A stretch of DNA of 33,914 bases. It comes from an uncultured Bacteroidota bacterium. GTDB taxonomy: Bacteria; Bacteroidota; Bacteroidia; Flavobacteriales; Flavobacteriaceae. Every line of letters begins with the position of its first letter. The first letter of the stretch is position 1. The position numbers and the translations under genes are program-made. Below are positions 9,603-17,453 of this stretch, piece after piece. The notes beneath the pieces are model-generated. The model saw nothing but the letters and a program-made list of their open reading frames with translations. It searched no databases and had not been told where the DNA came from. The stretch lies in assembly GCA_903819815.1 (NCBI GenBank), contig CAIJFC010000097.1, forward strand, positions 1 through 33,914, in the 5' to 3' direction.

Positions 9603-10406
9603 ATGAATCGTAAAGCAATTTTTCTTTTTATACTATTATTCTCCCTAAACAATTTATTTTCGCAAGAAAGTACGGCGTCAAAAAATGTATCTACTTTTAC
9701 TATAGATGCGCCGCAGCTGAATTGTACCAAGAAAATTTGGTTGTATTTACCGAATGAATATGCTACTTCAAAAAAGAAATATCCTGTAATTTACATGCAC
9801 GACGCACAAAATCTATTTGATGCCGAAACATCGTATGTTGGGGAATGGAATATTGACGAAAAATTGGATAGTTTGAACGCCCAAGTGATTGTGGTTGGAA
9901 TTGAACACGGAAATGAAAAGAGAATTGACGAATTAACACCTTTTAAAAATGAAAAACGAGGTGGCGGAAATGGTGATAATTACCTTGAGTTTATTGTGAA
10001 AACACTGAAACCTAAAATAGATTCCACCTATAGAACCAAACCCAATAAATTGAATACCGTAATTATGGGGAGTTCTTTGGGAGGTTTGATTTCCTATTAT
10101 GCAGTATTAAAATATCCTGAAGTATTTGGTAAAGCAGGCGTTTTATCACCGGCATTTTGGATCAATCCAGAAGTATTTGAATTGACAAAAAACACCAAAA
10201 AATTAGAATCTAAAATTTACTTTTTGTGTGGCGACAATGAAAGTACCGACATGGTTTCCGATGTAAACAAAATGGAAAACTTAGTTTCGGATATACGTTG
10301 CAGTTGCAGGCATTTAACTCGTAAAAAAATAGTTAAAGGCGGACAGCATAATGAAAAATTATGGCGCGATAACTTTGTAACCGTTTTTAAATGGTTGGCT
10401 ATTTAG
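9603..10406 (+). CDS. Secreted alpha/beta-hydrolase-fold esterase (Fes/IroE-like putative esterase)
   Basis: Signal peptide; YPVIYMHDAQNLFD; VVGIEHG; GSSLGGLISYYAVLKYPEVFGKAGVLSPAFW. Confidence 0.8.
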   Translation: MNRKAIFLFILLFSLNNLFSQESTASKNVSTFTIDAPQLNCTKKIWLYLPNEYATSKKKYPVIYMHDAQNLFDAETSYVGEWNIDEKLDSLNAQVIVVGIEHGNEKRIDELTPFKNEKRGGGNGDNYLEFIVKTLKPKIDSTYRTKPNKLNTVIMGSSLGGLISYYAVLKYPEVFGKAGVLSPAFWINPEVFELTKNTKKLESKIYFLCGDNESTDMVSDVNKMENLVSDIRCSCRHLTRKKIVKGGQHNEKLWRDNFVTVFKWLAI

Positions 10407-11116
10407 AGCGTTTTAAGAAACGACTCAAAATAGGAAACTGGTTTTAGATCCAATAAATCTTCACGGTGTTTTGCTAAGAAATCATAATCTAAAGTGTCAA
10501 TAGAATCGATAGTATTGAAGATTTCAGGTAATTGCCCTTGTGGTTTTTTGAAAACAAATCCCAAACCATGATCGGTGTTTAAAACAAAAGCCGAAAGTTC
10601 GGGGTGGTTTTTTCTGATGTAAACGATTGTTTTCCATACGTCACCATTCCAAATGTTTTTCCAATCTTTATGATTTTCCAACTCTTTTCGAGCGTGATCG
10701 ATAGAAATGGCAGGATGCGCCGCCAATGCATCTAAAGGATTACAATCGTGTAAAACGATTACACCATTATCATCAAGGTATTTAAGAGTATTTACAGTAT
10801 CCAAAAGCGATTGCTCGTAGGTATGAAGTCCGTCAATAAATGCTAAATCCAGTATGTTGGCTTCTAAAAGCGCTTTGTTTTCTGCAAAAAAGGCATCACT
10901 GGTTACTTCAAAATAATCATTTTTCAGTGTGTGAGGATTTAAAATACAAGCTCTAACTTTTTTCCACAAACTAAAATTAAAAAAGGGATCTACACCAAAA
11001 CGTTTTTTTGTTCCTACAATATTAAAGAGACATTTCCCTCGGTTCACCCCTATTTCAAGGTAATTTTGTACATTTTTCTTTTTTATGATTGCGTTTAAAA
11101 CTTGAATTCTTGTCAT
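10403..11116 (-). CDS. Class I SAM-dependent methyltransferase (Methyltransf_24-like)
   Basis: NYLEIGVNRGKCLFN; LDLAFIDGLHTYEQSLLDTVNTLKYLDDNGVIVLHDCNP. Confidence 0.75.
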   Translation of the reverse strand: MTRIQVLNAIIKKKNVQNYLEIGVNRGKCLFNIVGTKKRFGVDPFFNFSLWKKVRACILNPHTLKNDYFEVTSDAFFAENKALLEANILDLAFIDGLHTYEQSLLDTVNTLKYLDDNGVIVLHDCNPLDALAAHPAISIDHARKELENHKDWKNIWNGDVWKTIVYIRKNHPELSAFVLNTDHGLGFVFKKPQGQLPEIFNTIDSIDTLDYDFLAKHREDLLDLKPVSYFESFLKTL

Positions 11117-11235
11117 CTTTAATTTTAATTAAATAGCATTATTTATTGAAGCGCTAATTTAGGATAAATTGTTGACATCAAAATAATGAATTTGATTATT
11201 TACTTCATTAATTACTATTAACGCCGCTTTATAAT

Positions 11236-11243
11236 TATATTTG
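11236..11243 (+). promoter_or_regulatory. Putative -7 promoter box (TATATTTG)
   Basis: Exact TAnnTTTG match 15 nt upstream of the ATG at 11259. Confidence 0.6.
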
Positions 11244-11258
11244 CAAAAAATAGTTACA

Positions 11259-11696
11259 ATGAAAATGACAAATAACGACATCCTGAAAAAACTCCGTGTG
11301 GCATTAATGCTTCGGGATGATCAAATTGTAGAAATCTTAGAACTGGTAGATTTTAGAATTTCAAAATCAGAATTAGGTGCTTTTTTCCGTGCCGAAGATC
11401 ATGAAAATTATATGGAATGTGGCGACCAAGTGTTGCGTAATTTCTTGAATGCTTTGGTTTTGCACTTGCGAGGAACAAAGGAAAATCCGAAAAACCCTTC
11501 TGATGTTTTGAATAAAAATAAAAAAGAAGTAAATTCAGGAACACAAGATTTTGATAAATCTAGAGGCGATCAAAGTCCTTCAAAAAGTCCTGCGGCTAAA
11601 AAGCCTTTTAAAAAGCATACTCCAAATAAATCAACTCCGAAAGTTCAAGTAGTTGAAAAAGTTTATTTCAAGAATGGTAAAAACAAAAAATCCTAA
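11259..11696 (+). CDS. DUF1456 (YehS-like) protein with Lys/Ser/Pro-rich C-terminal tail
   Basis: MTNNDILKKLRVALMLRDDQIVEILELVDFRISKSELGAFFRAEDHENYMECGDQVLRNFLNALV; start corrected from the ORF-track position 11241 to the ATG at 11259. Confidence 0.85.
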   Translation: MKMTNNDILKKLRVALMLRDDQIVEILELVDFRISKSELGAFFRAEDHENYMECGDQVLRNFLNALVLHLRGTKENPKNPSDVLNKNKKEVNSGTQDFDKSRGDQSPSKSPAAKKPFKKHTPNKSTPKVQVVEKVYFKNGKNKKS

Positions 11697-11719
11697 TCTT
11701 ACGATTAGGATTTTTTTTT
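11685..11719. terminator. Bidirectional rho-independent terminator between the DUF1456 gene and sucC
   Basis: Perfect 14-bp inverted repeat aaaaaatcctaatc-ttac-gattaggatttttt between convergent genes. Confidence 0.85.
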
Positions 11720-11739
11720 ATAATTTGAATAGTATATAA

Positions 11740-12933
11740 TTACGAAAGTGCTGCTTTTACTTGGTCGGCTGCTTCTTGGAATTCTACAGCTGATAAAATT
11801 GGCATTCCTGAATTGTCAATTAATTCTTTAGCAATAACGGCGTTGGTACCTTGTAAACGAACAATAATTGGCACTTTAATTGCATCACCCATGTTTTTGT
11901 AGGCATCAACAACTCCTTGAGCAACTCTATCGCAACGAACAATTCCACCAAAAATATTGATTAAAATTGCTTTTACGTTAGGATCTTTCAAAATAATTCT
12001 GAAAGCCAATTCTACACGTTTAGCATCAGCAGTTCCACCAACGTCTAAGAAATTTGCTGGTTCAAAACCTGCATATTTAATTAAGTCCATTGTGGCCATT
12101 GCCAATCCTGCACCATTTACCATACAACCTACCGTTCCATCTAAATCAACATAGTTTAAACCGGCAGCTTTAGCTTCCACTTCGATTGGATTTTCTTCAC
12201 GAACATCTCGGAATTCAGCATAAACGGGTTGACGGTATAACGCATTGTCATCTAAATTTACTTTAGCATCAACAGCGATTATTTTATTATCAGATGTTTT
12301 TAATACTGGATTAATTTCAAACATGGAAGCATCGCAACCAATGTAAGCGTTATAAAGAGACGCTACGAATTGAGTCATTTCTTTAAATGCATTTCCAGAC
12401 AATCCTAAATTAAATGCAATTCTTCTTGCTTGGAAAGCTTGAAGTCCAACAGTAGGATCGATTTCTTCGGTGAAAATTAAATGTGGCGTGTGTTCTGCCA
12501 CTTCTTCAATATCCATTCCACCTTCAGTAGAATACATAATCATATTACGACCGTTACCTCTATTTAATAAAACAGACATATAGAATTCTGAGGTTTCAGA
12601 TTCGCCTGGGTAATAAACATCTTCTGCAACTAAAACTTGGTGAACGGTTTTTCCTTCAGCAGATGTTTGAGGTGTAATCAATTGCATGCCAATAATTTGA
12701 CCAGCAATTTCTTCCACTTGCTCTAAATTTTTAGCTAGCTTTACTCCACCACCTTTTCCACGTCCACCTGCGTGAACTTGCGCTTTGATTACATGCCATC
12801 CTGTTCCGGTATCAGCTGTTAATTGTTTCGCTGCAGCAACCGCTTCTTGAGGGTTACTTGCAACATATCCACGTTGAATTTTTACACCATAGCTGGCCAA
12901 TATTTCTTTCCCTTGGTATTCGTGTATGTCCAT
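11740..12933 (-). CDS. sucC: Succinyl-CoA synthetase (ADP-forming) beta subunit
   Basis: MDIHEYQGKEILASYGV...VHAGGRGKGGGVKLAK...NIFGGIVRCDRVAQGVV; ATG at 12933 preferred over the ORF-track start at 12987. Confidence 0.95.
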   Translation of the reverse strand: MDIHEYQGKEILASYGVKIQRGYVASNPQEAVAAAKQLTADTGTGWHVIKAQVHAGGRGKGGGVKLAKNLEQVEEIAGQIIGMQLITPQTSAEGKTVHQVLVAEDVYYPGESETSEFYMSVLLNRGNGRNMIMYSTEGGMDIEEVAEHTPHLIFTEEIDPTVGLQAFQARRIAFNLGLSGNAFKEMTQFVASLYNAYIGCDASMFEINPVLKTSDNKIIAVDAKVNLDDNALYRQPVYAEFRDVREENPIEVEAKAAGLNYVDLDGTVGCMVNGAGLAMATMDLIKYAGFEPANFLDVGGTADAKRVELAFRIILKDPNVKAILINIFGGIVRCDRVAQGVVDAYKNMGDAIKVPIIVRLQGTNAVIAKELIDNSGMPILSAVEFQEAADQVKAALS

Positions 12934-12955
12934 AATTGTTATATTACTTTTTGAT

Positions 12956-12969
12956 CCCGACGATTCGGG
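12956..12969. repeat. GC-rich inverted repeat CCCGA-CGAT-TCGGG in the sucC 5' leader
   Basis: Perfect 5-bp arms with a 4-nt loop, between the putative promoter and the sucC ATG. Confidence 0.6.
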
Positions 12970-12973
12970 TGCA

Positions 12974-12981
12974 CAAAAATA
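12974..12981 (-). promoter_or_regulatory. Putative -7 promoter box (TATTTTTG, minus strand) for sucC
   Basis: CAAAAATA on the + strand reads TATTTTTG on the - strand, upstream of the sucC ATG. Confidence 0.5.
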
Positions 12982-13182
12982 AAACAATTCAAGTTAAAAG
13001 CGAAATGTTTTTTCTTAATAATTCAATTCGAAATTAATTGGTGATAAAATGAAATTTTGATCATAAAATTCCTATTTGATTTTGAAAATTGAACTCAATT
13101 AACAGATAGCAAATAATCAATCAAAGTATAAAATGTTACAAATATAACAAATTGTTATTATTTGTTAATAAACTAAAAATCC

Positions 13183-13213
13183 TTTGATAGTGTAGTTAAG
13201 AGCAATAAATTTG
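13183..13213 (+). promoter_or_regulatory. Putative promoter TTTG-N19-TAAATTTG for the lysA-like gene
   Basis: Both -33 (TTTG 13183-13186) and -7 (TAAATTTG 13206-13213) elements at standard spacing; ATG 14 nt downstream. Confidence 0.7.
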
Positions 13214-13227
13214 CAAAAAAAATAAAC

Positions 13228-14427
13228 ATGCAATCACAAGATTTAGTAAAGTTAGCTGAGGAATTCGGAAGTCCCTTATATGTTTACGATGCCGAAAAAA
13301 TCAGAACCCAATTTAACCGATTAAATAATGCTTTTTCAAAAGTGCCAAGATTAAGAATTAACTATGCAGTAAAGGCTTTGTCAAATATTGCGGTTTTACA
13401 ATTACTTAAATCGATAGGATCCAACCTAGATACTGTTTCAATTCAAGAAGTTAAATTGGGATTGTATGCAGGTTTTAAACCACATCAAATTATTTATACC
13501 CCGAACGGTGTATCATTTGAAGAAATCGAAGAAGCTGCAGCGCTTGGAGTTCAAATTAACATTGATAATCTTTCGGTTTTAGAACATTTTGGAACAAAAC
13601 ACCCCAAAATTCCTGTTTGCATTCGTATTAATCCTCACGTTATGGCTGGTGGAAATTCAAATATATCTGTAGGACATATCGACAGTAAATTTGGTATTTC
13701 AATTCATCAAATGCCTCATATTCTAAGAATTGTAGAAAATACTAAAATGCACATCAACGGAATCCACATGCACACGGGTTCTGACATATTAGATATTGAA
13801 GTATTTCTTTATGCTGCAGAAATTCTGTTTGAAGCAGCCAATAACTTCAAAACTTTAGACTTCTTAGATTTTGGAAGTGGATTCAAAGTGCCTTACAATA
13901 AAGGCGATATTGAAACCAATATTGAAGAATTAGGGAAAAAATTATCGAAACGATTCTTAGCATTTGAAGCGTCTTATGGCCGAGAGTTGACATTAGCATT
14001 TGAACCAGGAAAATTTTTAGTAAGTGAAGCTGGGTATTTTTTAGCGAAAGTAAATGTGGTAAAGCAAACCACTTCTACAGTTTTTGCAGGGATTGACAGC
14101 GGTTTCAATCATTTAATTCGTCCAATGTTATATAGTTCTCAGCATTACATAGAAAATATTTCAAACCCAAAGGGAAAAGAGCGATTTTACACTGTAGTAG
14201 GTTACATTTGTGAAACGGATACTTTTGCCAATAACCGTCGAATTGCCGAAATAAAAGAAGGCGACTTGCTTTGTTTTAGAAATGCTGGAGCCTATTGTTT
14301 CTCCATGGCTTCCAATTACAATTCCAGATACAAACCAGCGGAGGCATTGTGGAAAGACGGAAAAGGCATCTTAATTAGAGCCCGAGAAACCTTTGAAGAT
14401 TTACTTAAAAATCAAATTGCTTTATAA
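13228..14427 (+). CDS. lysA: Diaminopimelate decarboxylase (PLP-dependent, fold III)
   Basis: GSPLYVYDAEKIRTQFNRL..INYAVKALSNIAVL; HMHTGSDI; FLDFGSGFKVPY; EPGKFLVSEAG; FRNAGAYCFSMASNYNSR. Confidence 0.9.
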   Translation: MQSQDLVKLAEEFGSPLYVYDAEKIRTQFNRLNNAFSKVPRLRINYAVKALSNIAVLQLLKSIGSNLDTVSIQEVKLGLYAGFKPHQIIYTPNGVSFEEIEEAAALGVQINIDNLSVLEHFGTKHPKIPVCIRINPHVMAGGNSNISVGHIDSKFGISIHQMPHILRIVENTKMHINGIHMHTGSDILDIEVFLYAAEILFEAANNFKTLDFLDFGSGFKVPYNKGDIETNIEELGKKLSKRFLAFEASYGRELTLAFEPGKFLVSEAGYFLAKVNVVKQTTSTVFAGIDSGFNHLIRPMLYSSQHYIENISNPKGKERFYTVVGYICETDTFANNRRIAEIKEGDLLCFRNAGAYCFSMASNYNSRYKPAEALWKDGKGILIRARETFEDLLKNQIAL

Positions 14428-14430
14428 ATA

Positions 14431-16041
14431 TTATTTAAATAATTCTGGCAATACATTAGCTTCCGTTCCATTGGGAAATGGAATTTTAATCATTTGAGCA
14501 ATCGTAGGAATAATTTGGGTTATTACTTTTCTATCATGACTTTCTCCATGTTTAACATTCCAACCATAAAAAAGTGCTGGCACATGAGTGTCATAGGAGT
14601 ATGGTGTTCCATGAGATGTTCCGGTACCTTTATACTCTATATATCCTGGTTTTTCAAGAATTACAATATCACCATTTGAATTTGGGTCATAACCTTTTGA
14701 TATAAAATTCAAATAGAAATCATTTCCAGTCGAAGCCAATATCTCTTCTTCGGTATAAACTCTTTTAATTTGGACTAGAGTCATCATATATTCTTTAAAA
14801 GATTGTTTTACTTTCGGTAAATCCAAACCTTTATTTTTAATAATCTCTCTATTTAGGTACAAATTAAAATTAGAGTAGTTTAAAACCAAATTATCTCCAA
14901 AAGTATCCTGAGAAAATTTTGACAACCCTTTTACGAATTCTTTAGTATCAACACTGTTTACTTCATATTTATTATCCTTCAGATAATTCACATTTTCAGC
15001 ACCAGCATGATCTGCAGTTAAAAAAATTAGATAATTATCTTTTCCAACATTCTTATCAAGGTAAGATAAAAAATCAGCTATTGTTTTGTCCAATCTAAGA
15101 TAAGTGTCTTGCGTTTCAACCGATCTTGTTCCCGTTAAATGTCCTACATAATCTGTTGATGAGAAACACACTGTTAAAAAATCAGTGATGTTATCTTTTC
15201 CTAACTCTTCGCTGTTAATGGCTTGCATTGCAATTTCTGCCAATAAGTCATTCCCAAAAGGAGTAGATCTAATTATTCCAGCATCATTTTTTTCGTACAT
15301 TTCTTTTAAATTATAAGGAAAAACGGGTGCTAAACTTTTATACAATTTTCCTTCATAAGGATTGTTATCGGGTAAACTCTCATTATAAGTTGACATTGGT
15401 TTAAATAAATCCCAACCTTTATTGATATAAGGCATGTAATGTTTTTCATTATTAAATTTTGTAATCCAGTCTGGAAGTTTATCCCCATAAAAAGAACTCG
15501 AAATAAACGATCCCGTATTACTGTACCAAAAAGCCCAATTAGCAAAATGTCCCGCTGGTAAAATTGCCCCACGATCTTTCAAACTAAACCCTAAAACTTT
15601 ACCTTTAAAATTAGTATGTAGGCGAAGTTCGTCAGTAATTGTAGTAGCTTGTAAATTTTTTGGAGACATTTCCCCCTCTTCTGGTTTACCCTCACCAAGA
15701 ATATGCACTGAAGCATCGTCCGTGCAATAAACTTCTTTTCCGGTAGAGCGATTGAACCAATCGTTTCCTACTATACCATGAATGGAAGGGGTAGTACCTG
15801 TATAAATGGAAGTATGTCCGGGGCCTGTATAAGTTGGCATATAATTGAAATGCATGTTATGAAACGTGTAACCATTATCCATTAATCTCTTGAAACCATT
15901 AGAAGAGAAATCATCTGAATAACGGTATAAATATTCCATTTTCATCTGATCAACAACAATTCCAACAACTAACTTAGGACGTTCTTGAGCAGAAAGAAAA
16001 GAACTAATTATTAATGCAGAAACTAAAAAAATATTTTTCAT
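14431..16041 (-). CDS. pafA: Secreted PafA-type alkaline phosphatase
   Basis: Signal peptide; PKLVVGIVVDQMKMEYLYRY; GPGHTSIYTGTTPSIHGIVGNDW (nucleophile Thr region); FLTADHAGAENV; GTSHGTPYSYDTHVPALFYG. Confidence 0.85.
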   Translation of the reverse strand: MKNIFLVSALIISSFLSAQERPKLVVGIVVDQMKMEYLYRYSDDFSSNGFKRLMDNGYTFHNMHFNYMPTYTGPGHTSIYTGTTPSIHGIVGNDWFNRSTGKEVYCTDDASVHILGEGKPEEGEMSPKNLQATTITDELRLHTNFKGKVLGFSLKDRGAILPAGHFANWAFWYSNTGSFISSSFYGDKLPDWITKFNNEKHYMPYINKGWDLFKPMSTYNESLPDNNPYEGKLYKSLAPVFPYNLKEMYEKNDAGIIRSTPFGNDLLAEIAMQAINSEELGKDNITDFLTVCFSSTDYVGHLTGTRSVETQDTYLRLDKTIADFLSYLDKNVGKDNYLIFLTADHAGAENVNYLKDNKYEVNSVDTKEFVKGLSKFSQDTFGDNLVLNYSNFNLYLNREIIKNKGLDLPKVKQSFKEYMMTLVQIKRVYTEEEILASTGNDFYLNFISKGYDPNSNGDIVILEKPGYIEYKGTGTSHGTPYSYDTHVPALFYGWNVKHGESHDRKVITQIIPTIAQMIKIPFPNGTEANVLPELFK

Positions 16042-16062
16042 AATTGGATTTTATTATAGCTA

Positions 16063-16485
16063 TTATAATTTACCTGGGAAATTAACGATATTATAAACTA
16101 ATATCACGTCTTTTTGATTGATGTATAATTGTTTTCTATACTCTTGTTTTTTTCTTGTGATAAATGAAATTCTAAAGGGCTCTCCAACAATATCTATGCA
16201 ACTAAAAGGAAAGATTAAATCGTCGTCGTTTTCAATTTTTTCTTCAAACTTTTCGATATTATAAAACTGAATTTCTTTAGAATAAACTACAATTCTTTTT
16301 TTATCTAAATCCAACGCAATTACTATATTAGTAGTTTGAAAATCAGACCATTTACCCCAATTGTCTTTTTCATCTTTTTCCATTACACTAAATCCTGTCG
16401 CAACAAATTTATACACTTGTGCCTCTATTTTTTGAACACTAATTGTCAGAAATAAAAACAGAAATATTATTTTAATATTCTTCAT
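16063..16485 (-). CDS. Small secreted protein of unknown function
   Basis: Signal peptide MKNIKIIFLFLFLTISVQKIEAQ followed by about 120 aa; start corrected inward from 16512. Confidence 0.6.
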   Translation of the reverse strand: MKNIKIIFLFLFLTISVQKIEAQVYKFVATGFSVMEKDEKDNWGKWSDFQTTNIVIALDLDKKRIVVYSKEIQFYNIEKFEEKIENDDDLIFPFSCIDIVGEPFRISFITRKKQEYRKQLYINQKDVILVYNIVNFPGKL

Positions 16486-16505
16486 ATTTTTTATGATGCT
16501 ACTTA

Positions 16506-17444
16506 TTACCAATTTTTTATTTCATTTTTTGCAATTTCAAAATCACGAATCATTTCATCTATAATATCTTTGGCAGATTTTATATCTTCAAATAAACCCG
16601 AAATTTGTCCAATTTCCAATTCGCCTTCAATTAAATCTCCTTCAAACATACCTTTTTTAGCTCTTGCTCTTCCTAATAAAGACTTTAAATCTTCAACAGA
16701 TGGATTTGTTTTATACAATTCCTGAATATCATTATAAAACTTATTCTTTATTAATCGAACAGGTGCCAATTCTTTTAAAGTTAACTGAGTATCCCCTTCT
16801 TTACAATTAATTATCGCGTTTTTAAAATTCTCATGAGCGGATGATTCAATAGATGCCGCAAACCGTGAACCTACTTGCACCCCATCAGCACCTAATACCA
16901 TTGCAGCAAGCATTCCCCTACCAGTAGCAATTCCTCCAGCAGCAATTAAAGGAATGTTAAGTTGTTTTTTTACCATTGGAATAAGTGTGAAAGTGGTCGT
17001 TTCTTCCCTCCCATTATGTCCACCCGCTTCAAAGCCTTCGGCTACAACAGCATCAACACCAGATTCTTGCGCTTTTAAGGCAAATTTTGAACTGCTCACC
17101 ACATGAACAACGGTAATTCCATTTTGCTTCAAAATTGAAGTCCAGGTAGTTGGATTTCCTGCAGATGTAAAAACAATTTTTACCCCTTCTTCAATGATAA
17201 TAGTAATTATTTCTTCAATATTTGGATATAACATAGGTACGTTTACCCCAAAAGGTTTGTCAGTTGCTAATTTACATTTTTGAATGTGCTCTCTTAAAAC
17301 ATCAGGATACATTGATCCAGCTCCTATTAAACCCAAACCACCTGCATTACTAACTGCACTTGCTAGCTTATAACCGCTATTCCAAATCATTCCTCCCTGA
17401 ATAATGGGATATTGAATGTTAAAAAGCTGAGTGATTTTATTCAT
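16506..17444 (-). CDS. Nitronate monooxygenase (2-nitropropane dioxygenase-like)
   Basis: NIQYPIIQGGMIWNSGYKLASAVSNAGGLGLIGAGSM; VVAEGFEAGGHNGREE; PLIAAGGIATGRGMLAAMVLGADGVQVGSRF. Confidence 0.9.
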   Translation of the reverse strand: MNKITQLFNIQYPIIQGGMIWNSGYKLASAVSNAGGLGLIGAGSMYPDVLREHIQKCKLATDKPFGVNVPMLYPNIEEIITIIIEEGVKIVFTSAGNPTTWTSILKQNGITVVHVVSSSKFALKAQESGVDAVVAEGFEAGGHNGREETTTFTLIPMVKKQLNIPLIAAGGIATGRGMLAAMVLGADGVQVGSRFAASIESSAHENFKNAIINCKEGDTQLTLKELAPVRLIKNKFYNDIQELYKTNPSVEDLKSLLGRARAKKGMFEGDLIEGELEIGQISGLFEDIKSAKDIIDEMIRDFEIAKNEIKNW

Positions 17445-17453
17445 ATCAAATAA

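Noticed and set aside
8135-9730. Minus-strand ORFs of 60-97 aa within or across uvrB (8135-8428, 8669-8881, 9122-9340, 9545-9730)
   Set aside because: They lie antisense to a strongly conserved CDS and their translations show no recognisable domain; likely shadow ORFs.
11353-12154. ORFs at 11353-11544 (-) and 11957-12154 (+)
   Set aside because: Antisense to the DUF1456 gene and sucC; no domain features.
14494-15572. ORFs at 14494-14679 (+) and 15330-15572 (-)
   Set aside because: Antisense or out-of-frame reads of pafA; the pafA frame is fully supported.
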